DNA from: Leptospira montravelensis
GTDB taxonomy: Bacteria; Spirochaetota; Leptospiria; Leptospirales; Leptospiraceae
Length of the DNA: 64,000 nucleotides
Direction of reading: 5' to 3'
Assembly (NCBI RefSeq): GCF_004770045.1
Contig: NZ_RQFO01000011.1
Coordinates: 62,001 to 126,000, forward strand
Under the pieces are notes generated by a model. It was not told the DNA's origin, searched no databases, and saw only the letters and a list, made by a program, of their open reading frames with translations. Positions 37,966 to 47,503 of the stretch are shown in pieces; positions within the stretch are counted from its first letter, which is position 1; the number at the start of each line of letters is the position of its first letter. Both the position numbers and the translations under genes were made by a program.

Positions 37966-38355
37966 TTAATCTTCTTCTTGGAATTTTTCACAAGACTCTG
38001 GAACTTTTCCTTCTTCTAATTCGGTACAAGAAAATGCCGCCATGTCTTTGGCACATTTTTTCATATCTTCCATATCTTGTTTGGTGAGTTTTTTAGTAGG
38101 TTGGTTGGTTGCCGGTTTTTGACCTTCAACAACGTAGTTTTTATAACGAGATTCACAGACGTTCCCATTGACAAATTGAGACTCGATCATTTTCCTTTGG
38201 TCTGCGGGAAGATCTTTCAATTTTTCTTTCATACACTCAGACGATTTTGCACACATTTTTTTGGAGAGAGCTTGGAATTCTTTTGCATCCTTTAATGTTT
38301 GTGAGGTGATAAGAAAAGGAAGAAAAAAGAGAGAAATAAAAAATATTTTTTTCAT
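37966..38355 (-). CDS. Secreted cysteine-containing hypothetical protein
   Basis: 129 residues. Signal peptide MKKIFFISLFFLPFLITSQ. The mature part holds six Cys arranged in pairs (MCAKSSEC, NVCESRY, KKCAKDMAAFSC, SCEKF), which suggests disulfides in the periplasm, and a middle low-complexity TNQPTKKLT linker. No family recognised. The ATG has no strong ribosome site. Convergent with epmA. Confidence 0.7.
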   Translation of the reverse strand: MKKIFFISLFFLPFLITSQTLKDAKEFQALSKKMCAKSSECMKEKLKDLPADQRKMIESQFVNGNVCESRYKNYVVEGQKPATNQPTKKLTKQDMEDMKKCAKDMAAFSCTELEEGKVPESCEKFQEED

Positions 38356-38447
38356 GAAAGAAGTTTACCGTTTCTAGTCATTTGGTAAAGAAAAAAATGA
38401 AGAAAAAAGATTGAAACCAAATCCAAATGATTCTAGTATTCTCGACC

Positions 38448-39032
38448 ATGAAAACGATCACTTGCGTATTAATATTTTGTTTTTCCTTACCCATTGTGGC
38501 TCAAAACTTGACAGAGAGAAATCCTGTTAGTATTTCTACCGAACCTACCACAGTCGAAGAGTTCAAATCCTTACAATCGAAAGTGTCCTCCTCACCAGAA
38601 GGAGGAGTTGCAATGTTAGTCCTTGCCATCTCCATGTATGGCAAAAATTCAGAATTGGGAACAAAAGCTGTGATCCTTTCTGTTCTCTCTAAAAACAGAC
38701 AAAAGTCTACTAAACCTTCCGCGGTAGAGGGAATGGACTTGGGAGGAAGTGACAAATATTTATTAGGACAACTTGATAAATATAAGATGTTATCCAATGG
38801 ATATTGGAAAGGGGCAGAACCAACTAACGGTTATACGCCGAGTCTGCCTTTGACAGTCGAAACTTTCACAAACCCCTATTCAGGTGAGGAATCAGCGGGG
38901 AAGCTGAAACTTTTTGTTGCTACACGTGGAGCTTCCAGTTTTCGGCCAGTATCAATGGAAAAAGATGTGGATGGACTTTGGCGAGCCAAAGAAATGAGTT
39001 CTCTATTTGTGGGAATGATGCCACCTAAATAA
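38448..39032 (+). CDS. Exported DUF6935-like protein
   Basis: 194 residues from ATG 38448 (MKTITCVLIFCFSLPIVAQ, signal peptide); an upstream start adds seven residues. PTTVEEFKSLQSKVSSSPEGGVAMLVLAISMYGKNSELG and later WKGAEPTNGY, LFVATRGASSFRPVSMEKDVDGLWRAKEMSSLFVG resemble the DUF6935 family known from spirochetes. Function unknown. The ZIP transporter starts directly after its stop. Confidence 0.75.
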   Translation: MKTITCVLIFCFSLPIVAQNLTERNPVSISTEPTTVEEFKSLQSKVSSSPEGGVAMLVLAISMYGKNSELGTKAVILSVLSKNRQKSTKPSAVEGMDLGGSDKYLLGQLDKYKMLSNGYWKGAEPTNGYTPSLPLTVETFTNPYSGEESAGKLKLFVATRGASSFRPVSMEKDVDGLWRAKEMSSLFVGMMPPK

Positions 39033-39845
39033 ATGTTAGATTCTATTCTATTATTACACCCAGTGGTTTTGGCACTTCTTGCCACTGGGTTTACTTGGTT
39101 TTGTACAGCTTTCGGGGCAGGATTTGTTTTTTTCTTTCGCACGGTGCCAAGGCCTGTGTTTAATGCCATGCTTGGTTTTGCATCCGGGATCATGATTGCT
39201 GCCAGTTTTTGGTCTCTACTTTTGCCATCGATTGAACTATCCGAAAAGGCAGGAAATCTCGCATGGTTTCATGTAAGTCTTGGCTTTTTATCAGGTGGGC
39301 TTTCTTTGTATTTATTACATAAACTCCTGCCCCATTTGCATGTTGGATTAGAAGAAAATCGTTTGGAAGGAGGGAAGTCTTCTTTCCAAAGAAGTTTACT
39401 TTTAATTCTTGCGATTACTCTTCACAATATTCCGGAAGGTTTGGCCGTGGGAGTCGCCTTTGGTGCGCTTGGTGATGGATTTTCATATGAAGCACTGATG
39501 GCAGCGGTTGTTGTTGCTTTTGGAATCGGAATCCAAAATATTCCAGAAGGTGCTGCTGTTTCCATTCCCTTGTTACGCGAGGGATTTAGCGCGCGGAAAA
39601 GTTTCTGGTACGGACAACTCTCTGGGTTTGTGGAACCAATTGGGGGAATTTTAGGTGCCGCTCTTGTTTTTTATGTAGAAAGTTTATTACCTTTTGCTCT
39701 CTCGTTTGCGGCAGGGGCTATGATTTTTGTAGTTGTGGAAGAATTGATTCCTGAATCCCATACGGGTAAGGAAACGGAAATGTCTACACTCGGTGCCATG
39801 TTTGGGTTTGTTCTGATGATGGCTCTTGATGTCGGGCTTGGTTAA
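39033..39845 (+). CDS. ZIP family metal transporter (GufA type)
   Basis: 270 residues with eight hydrophobic helices. Metal-site motifs are in helix 4 (TLHNIPEGLAVG) and helix 5 (GIQNIPEGAAVSIP), and VVEELIPESH in helix 7. The binuclear HN(x)PEG/QN(x)PEG pair marks the GufA subgroup; typical substrates are Zn, Fe or Mn. The variable His-rich loop is short (LLPHLHVG). The ATG directly follows the previous stop codon. Confidence 0.94.
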   Translation: MLDSILLLHPVVLALLATGFTWFCTAFGAGFVFFFRTVPRPVFNAMLGFASGIMIAASFWSLLLPSIELSEKAGNLAWFHVSLGFLSGGLSLYLLHKLLPHLHVGLEENRLEGGKSSFQRSLLLILAITLHNIPEGLAVGVAFGALGDGFSYEALMAAVVVAFGIGIQNIPEGAAVSIPLLREGFSARKSFWYGQLSGFVEPIGGILGAALVFYVESLLPFALSFAAGAMIFVVVEELIPESHTGKETEMSTLGAMFGFVLMMALDVGLG

Positions 39846-40023
39846 ACTTTTAGAATAATTTGAATATTCTACGATACTTAAAAGTATTCTTGCCAATTTC
39901 TATAGATTCCCGTAAAATGATCAAAAAGTAAATAAGGTATATTACGGCTGTTATACTAAGTTTCATTTTTTTTATTTCCTTTTCTATTTATGGTTATATA
40001 GAAAATAATATAAGGAAGATAAT

Positions 40024-40422
40024 ATGAGAATCTTTAAAAAAATCATTCTATTGGGAATGACGTTACTATTGTTTCAATGTGCCAACACGTCTTATTACCA
40101 AACTTGGGGAAAACATAAGGTGCGCTTGAATGGTTTTTCGGCAAACGAAGGTTACAGCGTAAGCGAATCATTCGATATCACTTTCACAAGGGTGTATATG
40201 TTTTGGGGACTATCTAATATTAGGGATAAAACTTTGGATGAATTGTTGACTGAAGTGTATCTCAAACACCCTAATTCGAGTATTGGCGACTTGAAAATTA
40301 CCGAAGAATATGAACTGTCTGATAGTTTTTATGATATGTTTACATTTGGAATTCTACGTCCCTATACGCTTCATATTAAAGGGAATATATATTCGTATTC
40401 AAAAGGGAGCAATTTAAAATGA
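40024..40422 (+). CDS. Small lipoprotein A (paralogue pair)
   Basis: 132 residues with lipobox LLLFQC at Cys19. It has a YMFWGL strand, a helix TLDELLTEVYLKHPNSSIGDL and a DSFYDMFTFGILRPYTLHIKGNIY end. The same order of strand, helix, FxxxTxG and final strand occurs in the next gene, so they may be diverged paralogues. Function unknown. ATGA overlap with the next gene indicates coupled translation. Confidence 0.75.
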   Translation: MRIFKKIILLGMTLLLFQCANTSYYQTWGKHKVRLNGFSANEGYSVSESFDITFTRVYMFWGLSNIRDKTLDELLTEVYLKHPNSSIGDLKITEEYELSDSFYDMFTFGILRPYTLHIKGNIYSYSKGSNLK

Positions 40423-40811
40423 AAAAAATATATTCATTAATTTTAGTATCCTTCTTATTATTTAATATTGACTGTGCCTCTTATCAATATGAAATTAGAG
40501 ATACCAAAATACCAATCAGCTTTTCTTATGAACTAGAAAAGGATGAAAAATATAGACATTTCTCCATCGAAACTAAACTATCTTGGTTTCTCTTTGATAC
40601 ACAACCTATTGATACCTTAGACCTGGATGAAATTATAAGAAATCAACTTCCTAATGCGAAGAAAATTTTTAATCTTAGGATTTATTCTAAAGAGAATGTT
40701 ATGGATTCTTTTATTAGAACACTGACGACAGGTGCACAAATTCTTTTAGCTTCCAATCGGGCCTTATATTCACAAAGGACGATTGTAATTGAAGGTCTGG
40801 TTGTGGAATAA
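40419..40811 (+). CDS. Small lipoprotein B (paralogue pair)
   Basis: 130 residues; the lipobox LLFNIDC lies near residue 19. LSWFLFDTQPIDTLDLDEIIRNQLPNAKKIFNLRIYSKENVMDSFIRTLTTGAQILLASNRALYSQRTIVIEG resembles Leptospira small-lipoprotein families with a WFLFG-type strand and helix. Starts by ATGA overlap with lipoprotein A. Function unknown. Confidence 0.75.
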   Translation: MKKIYSLILVSFLLFNIDCASYQYEIRDTKIPISFSYELEKDEKYRHFSIETKLSWFLFDTQPIDTLDLDEIIRNQLPNAKKIFNLRIYSKENVMDSFIRTLTTGAQILLASNRALYSQRTIVIEGLVVE

Positions 40812-40855
40812 TTTTTAGTATTTAAATATTTTGACAATCAGCTAGTTGTATTAAA

Positions 40856-41359
40856 ATGAATAGAATGAAATTTGCTAAAGTTTTCTTTTTAGTTATCTCT
40901 TTATTGCTTTTGCATCAATGTATCACAAATTCTGGCTGGAAATGCGTGAACCAATGCAAAGATAATTTTGGTGAATACACAGCAGGCGTAAATGACCAAT
41001 ACATTGGCCCAACTGTTGAAAGTCCCAAGTTGAGTAAAAGTATTTTTTCCTTTGGTAATATTTTCCCATATGGCAAAGGCAAACTCATTTATGGAAAAGA
41101 AACTCCCGGTTACAAACGTGCCTTTCATGACACTGGCGATTCTTATGAAGGAAATTTTGGATGGGATAAAGCGTTGATGTATAGTGTTAACAGAGTATCA
41201 TAGATCTTACCCCGCTAACAAATACAAAGGGTATCTAAACGTTAAGGATATTCCTATTGACTAAATATTGAGAAAGGATTGAATGTAGAAGTAAAAATCG
41301 TTTCAGTTCATTGTGAAACTACAACTACATGCACAGTCACTAAAACCATCATAAGATAA
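40856..41359 (+). pseudogene. Frameshifted lipoprotein gene
   Basis: The intact frame (40856-41203, 115 residues, lipobox LLLLHQC) stops after VNRVS. In the next frame 41196-41264 codes YHRSYPANKYKGYLNVKDIPID, and back in the first frame 41267-41359 codes IEKGLNVEVKIVSVHCE followed by a stop. These pieces look like protein-coding continuation, so the gene was probably about 165 codons and has suffered two frameshifts. Whether the short 115-residue product is still made is unknown. Confidence 0.5.
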
Positions 41360-41479
41360 GTAAACTGTGCTAAAGGATTATAGCGAGATTCTGTCGTTAA
41401 TCACAATTGGTTTATAATAAATTTGTTATGTATTATTTTTTAGAAATTCTCATCCTTGTGCTGCGTTGGAAATTTCCTG

Positions 41480-41793
41480 TCAAGCCTCCGATGTGGCAAA
41501 ACGATCGGCATAGGCACCAGGTTCTACAATGGTTACTTTGATTCCAAAGGGTTTCACTTCGCTCGCCAAACTTTCATGAATCGCTTCGAAGGCCCATTTG
41601 GAAGAACATTAATATCCAATCAAAGGCGCCGATACAAGGCCCATCGTGCTGGAAACACCAATGATATGACTTCCACCACACGTTTGACCTGATCGGGTTT
41701 TGTGACATCGAGCTCTAAAGTTAGAACTTGATCACCATATTTATCTTTTAGGTCTGTTAAGTTTGATAAAGAACGTGCGGTGACCGCCACAGT
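41480..41793 (-). pseudogene. Remnant of a short-chain dehydrogenase/reductase gene
   Basis: Minus-strand pieces read TVAVTARSLSNLTDLKDKYG and LTLELDVTKPDQVKRVVE (the NAD-binding half), then in another frame GSHIIGVSSTMGLVSAPLIGY, a stop codon, CSSKWAFEAIHESLASEV and KVTIVEPGAYADRF. These are typical SDR blocks, including the YxxxK region, interrupted by a TAA. The glycine-rich N-terminus and the NNAG segment are missing. So the gene carries an N-terminal loss, an internal deletion with frame change and a nonsense codon. Confidence 0.8.
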
Positions 41794-41920
41794 GCAAGCT
41801 CCGACTCTTTATCGTTTGTTTGGTGATTTGCGAGGATTACTGCCGAGTGTTATATCTCTTTCGGAGGGAGAACGCACCCTCCTGAAAGAGATATTAGATA
41901 GAATCGCAAACCAAAAATAA
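41792..41920 (+). pseudogene. Remnant of a TetR-type regulator gene
   Basis: Plus-strand codons read VQAPTLYRLFGDLRGLL, the recognition helix pattern of TetR-family regulators, then quickly SLSEGERTLLKEILDRIANQ and a stop. The start and the ligand-binding domain are missing. It abuts the opposite-strand SDR remnant at about 41793, as expected if a deletion removed the facing 5' ends of a divergent SDR/TetR pair. The gap 41921-42003 holds nothing recognised. Confidence 0.5.
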
Positions 41921-42003
41921 CTAATATCTGTAGGAAAAACATTTGCAAATCGATATTTGTTTTTTGGTTCTGCTATACCTTTTAGTAGTGTATCTTTAAT
42001 TCT

Positions 42004-43026
42004 CTATTCCCAACTCACCACCACTTTTCCAAAATGTTTTCCTGTTTGTAAATATTGTAAGGCTTCTGGAACTTCATCCCAACCGTACACTTTGTCCACA
42101 ACTGGTTTCATTTTGTTTTGTTCGATGGCTCGGTTCATTTTTTCAAAATCAGCACGGCTTCCCACAATCACACCTTGCACTTTGACTCCTTGCATAAGAA
42201 TCGGGTAAAGAGAAAGGCTTGATTCTCCACCAGCAAGGACACCAATCAGTGCAATGGTTCCGTACGGTTTGACACTCATCATAGATTTTTGCATGGTGCC
42301 GGCACCACCCACTTCGATGATGAGATCGGCTCCTGCCATTTTAGTTACTTTTCGAACATCTCGTTCCCAGTTGGTTTTGGTTGCATAGTTGATGGTAACA
42401 TCCGCGCCGAGGGTTTTGGCACGTTCCAGTTTTTCATCACTGGAAGAAGTAATGATGACTCGAGCACCCATCATTTTTGCAAATTGTAAGGCAAATAGAG
42501 AGACACCTCCAGTGCCAAGACAAAGCACATCGGATCCAGGTCCAATCCCTCCAAAATTCACAACGGCATTATAAGCGGTTAAGCCCGCACAACCTAAGGT
42601 GGCTGCTTCCTTGTCTGTAAGGTGGCTAGGTGTGGAGACAAGTCCATCTTCTTGGAATTTCCCAAAATTCGCTAAACAGCCGTCATGTGGGCCGCCGAGA
42701 GTGGAACGGAGGTTGTCCATATTAGGTGCCCCATCCATCCACTTCTGGGCAAAGATGGGAAGCACCCGGTCTCCTTTTTTCCAAAGAGTGACCTCAGAAC
42801 CAACGGCTTCCACCACACCGGCTCCATCAGAACAAGGAATGAGGGGAAGTTTTTGCCTCGGGTTATAAGTTCCAATCACCATTAAATAATCTCGATAATT
42901 CAGTGAAGTCGCAGTTAGGCGAACTAAAACTTCTTTGGGAGACAATGATTCAGAAAGATCCCTTGTTGATTTTTTTAGATTTTCTAATCCGAACGATCCT
43001 TGGATTTCCCAAACTTGATTTAACAT
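42004..43026 (-). CDS. Zinc-type (MDR) alcohol dehydrogenase family protein
   Basis: 340 residues. Substrate domain with [12 protein letters not shown] and [15 protein letters not shown]; Rossmann domain with [53 protein letters not shown]. The catalytic-zinc Cys and His of true alcohol dehydrogenases are not evident, so it is more like a quinone-oxidoreductase or enoyl-reductase relative. NAD(P)H dependent; substrate unknown. Gap of 92 bp to the divergent SDR gene. Confidence 0.9.
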   Translation of the reverse strand: MLNQVWEIQGSFGLENLKKSTRDLSESLSPKEVLVRLTATSLNYRDYLMVIGTYNPRQKLPLIPCSDGAGVVEAVGSEVTLWKKGDRVLPIFAQKWMDGAPNMDNLRSTLGGPHDGCLANFGKFQEDGLVSTPSHLTDKEAATLGCAGLTAYNAVVNFGGIGPGSDVLCLGTGGVSLFALQFAKMMGARVIITSSSDEKLERAKTLGADVTINYATKTNWERDVRKVTKMAGADLIIEVGGAGTMQKSMMSVKPYGTIALIGVLAGGESSLSLYPILMQGVKVQGVIVGSRADFEKMNRAIEQNKMKPVVDKVYGWDEVPEALQYLQTGKHFGKVVVSWE

Positions 43027-43118
43027 ATACCCTCTAAAAATTTAGAATCAAAATTCACTCGTCAGATCCTCGTCTGTCCTTATCCTTTGTCGAGTGGGAA
43101 TCAGAAGAAAGGGGCCTT

Positions 43119-43928
43119 ATGAAAAAAGATTTTTGGAACGATAGGGTGGTAGTGATCACTGGAGCAACAAGTGGGATAGGAAAGGCCTTGTATGAAGAAT
43201 TGGCTAAATTTCCCTGTGAATTGGTTCTTGTAGCAAGAAGGGCTGCCGAAATTACCGAACCCAAAAACAAACACGAAGGTGTTATCATTCACAAAGTGGC
43301 CTGTGATCTCGCTGATCCCACATCTGTATTAGATGCCACCCAGTGGATTGGAAAACAAATTCCTAAAATTGATGTTTTGTTTAATAATGCAGGAATCACG
43401 GCGCATGGTCGTTTTGACTCCCTTTCGATGGAGGTGTATCGCAAAACCTTTGCCACAAATTTTTTTGGCCCGGTCCAATTCATCCGTGGTCTTTTACCTC
43501 TTCTCCTTACTGCCAAAGGAAATATTGTCACCACATCCACAGTCTCGGCTCTTTACGGAGTGCCAGGTCGTGCGGCATATTCTGCATCTAAGTCTGCTTT
43601 ACATGCGGCACTTGAATCCCTTAGGATCGAAACAATGGATGCGGGACTTGGTGTATCCCTAGTTTGTGTTCCTTATACAGACACGGCTCTTCGTACTTCA
43701 GGACTCGACGCAAGTGGAGGGATTTTATCGGAGGCACCCGCAAAAGGAAAACGAAAGAGTGCAAAAGAAGTGGCTCATGTTTTAATGTCTGTAGCCAAAG
43801 ACAAAGAAGCAAGGCTTGTGACATTCAACTTGTCAGGAAAATTTTTGGAATGGATGCGATTTTTCTCTCCTAAGTTTTTAGAAAAAATTCTTTATAAAAA
43901 ACTTTATGAGGACTTCAAACCACACTGA
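43119..43928 (+). CDS. Short-chain dehydrogenase/reductase
   Basis: 269 residues. Coenzyme motif TGATSGIGKAL, then FNNAGITAHG (NNAG), catalytic Ser in TTSTVSALYG and YSASKSALH (Y-x3-K). The C-terminal part KFLEWMRFFSPKFLEKILYKKL is basic and amphipathic and may sit on the membrane, as in SDRs acting on lipids. Next gene is DUF1295, then a cyclopropane synthase, so a role in lipid metabolism is plausible but unproven. Confidence 0.93.
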   Translation: MKKDFWNDRVVVITGATSGIGKALYEELAKFPCELVLVARRAAEITEPKNKHEGVIIHKVACDLADPTSVLDATQWIGKQIPKIDVLFNNAGITAHGRFDSLSMEVYRKTFATNFFGPVQFIRGLLPLLLTAKGNIVTTSTVSALYGVPGRAAYSASKSALHAALESLRIETMDAGLGVSLVCVPYTDTALRTSGLDASGGILSEAPAKGKRKSAKEVAHVLMSVAKDKEARLVTFNLSGKFLEWMRFFSPKFLEKILYKKLYEDFKPH

Positions 43929-43967
43929 CCTCCGTCTAAACCAAGGTATAGGGAGAGAATCTATCCT

Positions 43968-44789
43968 TTGGAAAATTTATTGTTTTCGTATTTAGCGGCT
44001 GTTATATTTACATTTCTCTTTATGTGTCTTATGTGGTTTTGGGGAAAATCCAGGGACAACTACGCCGTCATTGATGTAGGTTGGGGACTTGTGATTGCAG
44101 GGATTGCCAGTATCCTTGTTTTATTGGGAAGAGGAAACGTTTTTGCAAAAATCGCAATCCTTGTTCCCGTTTGGATCTGGGCTCTACGTTTGTCTGGGTT
44201 CCTATACTGGACTCGCATTCGTACAAACCATCCAGAAGACAAAAGGTACGCTGGATTTCGGAAAGACTACGGTGACAAAGTCCATAGTAAGATGTTCACC
44301 AACGTGTTTCTATTACAAGGTTTTCTTGCACTTTTTCTTTCTTTTCCTTTTTACTTTGCCGCGCAGTGGAACTTATTTCCCAACACTGGGATGATGGGGC
44401 CTAACGGGTATTTGATGGTGGTTCTTGGTTGGATTTTCTTTGTGGTAGGGGTCATCGGGGAAGGAATCGCCGATAGGGACCTTCATCAATTTGTAGCAGA
44501 TCCGAAAAACAAAGGCAAAGTCTGTGATTTAGGTCTTTGGAAGTATACAAGACATCCCAATTATTTTTTTGAATGGGTAATATGGCTTGGGATTGGGATC
44601 ATTCCGATTCTTTCTACGCCTTGGGCTGCCCTTTCGCTTTTTACCCCAGTCTTTATGTTTGTATTGTTACGATTTGTTTCCGGTGTTCCATTTGCAGAAA
44701 AATATTCCCTTCTTTCCAAAGGTGATGTTTTTCGCGAATACATGCGCACCACAAATGCATTTTTCCCTTGGTTTCCCAAACAAAAATAA
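43968..44789 (+). CDS. DUF1295 (steroid 5-alpha-reductase-like) membrane protein
   Basis: 273 residues starting at a TTG (MENLLFSYLA). Six to seven hydrophobic helices with NYAVIDVGWG near the N-terminus and GLWKYTRHPNYFFEWVIWLG, the C-terminal signature of this family shared with isoprenylcysteine methyltransferases and steroid reductases. Often encoded with a cyclopropane-fatty-acid synthase, as here (13 bp gap). Substrate unknown; a lipid reductase is inference. Confidence 0.9.
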   Translation: MENLLFSYLAAVIFTFLFMCLMWFWGKSRDNYAVIDVGWGLVIAGIASILVLLGRGNVFAKIAILVPVWIWALRLSGFLYWTRIRTNHPEDKRYAGFRKDYGDKVHSKMFTNVFLLQGFLALFLSFPFYFAAQWNLFPNTGMMGPNGYLMVVLGWIFFVVGVIGEGIADRDLHQFVADPKNKGKVCDLGLWKYTRHPNYFFEWVIWLGIGIIPILSTPWAALSLFTPVFMFVLLRFVSGVPFAEKYSLLSKGDVFREYMRTTNAFFPWFPKQK

Positions 44790-44802
44790 TAAAGGATAAT
44801 AC

Positions 44803-45873
44803 ATGAATTTTACGGATTCAAAAGAAAAAGAAGGAAGTTCTTCTTTTAACATCAACTCACTTTTAGAAAAGGATATCTTTCCTGATTGGCTCATTCGGTT
44901 TCGCATCCGCCAACTATTGAAACTTCGGATTCGCCAAGAGAGAAAGGAGAATGTTACGGCTGGGCTCCAACACAAAATGAACTATGTGAACGAGTTAAAG
45001 AAATCTCCGATTGCCGTACATACAGAAGCGGCAAACGAACAACATTACGAAGTTCCCAGTGATTTTTTTACTTATGTTATGGGGCCTAGGATGAAGTATT
45101 CTTCTGGGTATTGGCAAAGTCTTGATACAAGTTTTGCTGAATCTGAAGAAGAGATGTTACGAATCACAGTGGAGCGAGCGGAGATTCAAAATGGAATGAA
45201 AGTTTTGGATTTAGGTTGTGGTTGGGGAAGTATATCTCTCTACATTGCAGAAAAATTTCCGAAATGTAAGGTTACAGGTGTTTCCAACTCGCGTACACAA
45301 AAAGAATTTATTGATAAACGTGCCAAAGAACGTGGATTAAAAAATCTAACCATCATCACAAAAGACATGAACGATTTTACCACCAAAGACAAGTTTGATC
45401 GGATTGTTTCCGTAGAAATGTTAGAACATATGAAAAACTACGAAAAACTCTTTGAGAAACTATCGAAGTTTCTTGTGGCAGATGGAAAGTTTTTCGTACA
45501 TATCTTCACTCATAAGGAATTTGCTTATCCGTTTGAAGTCATTGATGAAACGGATTGGATGGCAAAATATTTTTTTACAGGTGGGCAGATGCCATCGGAT
45601 GATTTATTTTTATACTTCCAAAAAGATTTCCTTATCGAAAACCATTGGGTTGTGAATGGGACTCATTATGCGAGAACGAGTGAAGCTTGGTATGATAATA
45701 TGATAGAAAACAAGGACAAACTAATGCCTATCCTTGCGAATACTTACGGCGAAAAAGAAAAAACCAAATGGTTTGTCTATTGGAAAGTTTTCTTTCTCGC
45801 CTGTGCTGAGTTATGGGGTTACCGAAACGGTGAAGAGTGGTTTGTGAGCCACTACTTGTTTCGAAAACGCTGA
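44803..45873 (+). CDS. Cyclopropane-fatty-acyl-phospholipid synthase family methyltransferase
   Basis: 356 residues. Core motif VLDLGCGWGSISLYIAEKFP for SAM binding, with HYEVPSDFFTYVMGPRMKYSSGYW upstream and FTKEF-type KFFVHIFTHKEFAYPF downstream, as in CFA synthases. The enzyme uses SAM to add a methylene or methyl group on acyl chains of phospholipids. Compared with CFA synthase the C-terminus is shorter, so a branched-chain or other lipid methylation is also possible. Its stop overlaps the helicase gene by 22 bp. Confidence 0.92.
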   Translation: MNFTDSKEKEGSSSFNINSLLEKDIFPDWLIRFRIRQLLKLRIRQERKENVTAGLQHKMNYVNELKKSPIAVHTEAANEQHYEVPSDFFTYVMGPRMKYSSGYWQSLDTSFAESEEEMLRITVERAEIQNGMKVLDLGCGWGSISLYIAEKFPKCKVTGVSNSRTQKEFIDKRAKERGLKNLTIITKDMNDFTTKDKFDRIVSVEMLEHMKNYEKLFEKLSKFLVADGKFFVHIFTHKEFAYPFEVIDETDWMAKYFFTGGQMPSDDLFLYFQKDFLIENHWVVNGTHYARTSEAWYDNMIENKDKLMPILANTYGEKEKTKWFVYWKVFFLACAELWGYRNGEEWFVSHYLFRKR

Positions 45874-47432
45874 GTTTTTTTCCCAGCAGCTTTTACGTAA
45901 ACGCCACCTTCTTTTTTAGAAGAGGGTGCGCTGCTACTACGGCGAGAATCCCCACCTCTTTCGCTTCTTTCTCCGCGTTCACTTCTGTCACTGTTGGATC
46001 TGCCACCTCGGTATCCACCGCGACCGCCGCCACCACCAGATCCACCTTCATCACGGCGTCGTCTTCCACCAGATCCACCACCAGGAGGCATTTCGCTCCA
46101 TTCCGCAGGTGTTTTTCCGATTTTTTCCGGTCCACTGATTTTGGTTTTATCAAGCATAGTCGAAAGGAGTTTTAGAGCTAACGAACGTTTGTCGTCTAAC
46201 TTTAAAAGTTTTTCTAAAACTTCTTCTGCGTCAGCATGAATTTCTGTTTCCACAACTTTGTTTAAAAAGTCTTCTTCTCTTCTTGCAAGTACTTCCTTTT
46301 TGGTTGGAAGGGCCGCAATGGTAAGATTGGTTCCAGAAGTCCCTTTGAGTCGGATGAGGGCACGAGATTCTCTCGTTGTCACAAGAGTCACAGCTTTTCC
46401 CGATTTTCCGGCACGACCTGTACGACCAATTCTATGAGTATAACTTTCGCTATCAAAAGGTAAGTGGTAGTTGATCACAAGTGACAAATCTTTTACATCT
46501 AGTCCACGTGCCGCAACGTCAGTGGCAACGAGGATTTTCACTCGGCCATCATGTAGGCTTTTTAAAACTTGTTCTCTTTGTTTTTGGTTTAGATCTCCGT
46601 GAAGTGCTTCCACAGGGTATCCTTTAAAACTGAGAGTAGATTTTAAATCATCTGCTTCTTTCTTCGTTTTTGTGAAGATGATTGCCTTATATGGATTTTC
46701 ATAATCCAAAATTCGAACTACAGAAATTTCTCGTTCTGCTTCATCGATCACGTAGTACACTTGTTCGATGTTCTTAGAAGATTTTTCTGTTGCTGCAATT
46801 TTTACATGTGCAGGGTGCGTTTGGTATTTACTTGCCAACTTCTTAATCGGCTCCGGCATAGTTGCGGAGAAAAGTAAAGTTTGTCGTTTGGTTGGCAGTA
46901 GATTAAAGATGGATTCAATATCATCCATAAAGCCCATATCGAGCATTTCATCTGCTTCATCCAAAATTACCATGGAAGGTTTGAAGTTTTTAAGTTCCTT
47001 TCCTTTCAATAGGTCGAGAAGTCTTCCAGGAGTTGCAACGGCAACTTGGGCACCTTTGGCCACTTGTGTGATTTGTTTAGAATAGGAACTTCCGCCATAG
47101 ATAGTGGTGGTTTTGATTCCTAAATGTTTTCCCAATTTAAACAATTCATCAGATACTTGCAGAGCAAGTTCACGAGTTGGAGTGAGGACAAGCACTTGCA
47201 TGCCATCGTTCACACTAATTCGGTTCAAACAGGGGAGTCCGTAAGCTGCAGTTTTTCCGGTACCGGTCTGCGCTTGTGCGATTAAATCTTTTCCTTCCAA
47301 TACGAGCGGAATCGCTTGTTTTTGGATAGGGCTTGGTGATTCGAAGCCTGCATCAGTGATTCCTTGTAGTATTTCAGGACGTAATCCGAAGGATTGGAAG
47401 TCATTTCCAACTTCGGTGTCATTCTTAGTCAT
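45852..47432 (-). CDS. DEAD-box RNA helicase with RGG-rich tail
   Basis: 526 residues from ATG 47432. Helicase motifs in order: Q motif PSPIQKQAIP, I AQTGTGKT, II DEAD (VILDEADEMLD), III SAT, VI HRIGRTGRAGK. The final about 80 residues are a low-complexity tail of GGGSGGRRRRD, GGYRGG and RSERGERSER, typical of RNA-binding RGG boxes. Likely acts in cold adaptation or ribosome biogenesis, as CsdA/RhlE relatives do. The 3' end overlaps the CFA-synthase-like gene by 22 bp, tail to tail. Confidence 0.95.
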   Translation of the reverse strand: MTKNDTEVGNDFQSFGLRPEILQGITDAGFESPSPIQKQAIPLVLEGKDLIAQAQTGTGKTAAYGLPCLNRISVNDGMQVLVLTPTRELALQVSDELFKLGKHLGIKTTTIYGGSSYSKQITQVAKGAQVAVATPGRLLDLLKGKELKNFKPSMVILDEADEMLDMGFMDDIESIFNLLPTKRQTLLFSATMPEPIKKLASKYQTHPAHVKIAATEKSSKNIEQVYYVIDEAEREISVVRILDYENPYKAIIFTKTKKEADDLKSTLSFKGYPVEALHGDLNQKQREQVLKSLHDGRVKILVATDVAARGLDVKDLSLVINYHLPFDSESYTHRIGRTGRAGKSGKAVTLVTTRESRALIRLKGTSGTNLTIAALPTKKEVLARREEDFLNKVVETEIHADAEEVLEKLLKLDDKRSLALKLLSTMLDKTKISGPEKIGKTPAEWSEMPPGGGSGGRRRRDEGGSGGGGGRGGYRGGRSNSDRSERGERSERGGDSRRSSSAPSSKKEGGVYVKAAGKKTQRFRNK

Positions 47433-47503
47433 GGAAATAGGATACAATAAAAAAACGGCCTAAAAAAGAAAGGGAAAAACTACCATACCGCCAAAGGACA
47501 ACG

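Noticed and set aside
41456..41692. Plus-strand open frame in the decayed zone
   Set aside because: It is the antisense of the SDR remnant; the minus-strand reading matches SDR blocks.
45837..46239. Several plus-strand frames opposite the helicase tail, rich in Ser, Thr, Ala and Pro
   Set aside because: They arise from the low-complexity RGG codons of the helicase read in antisense.
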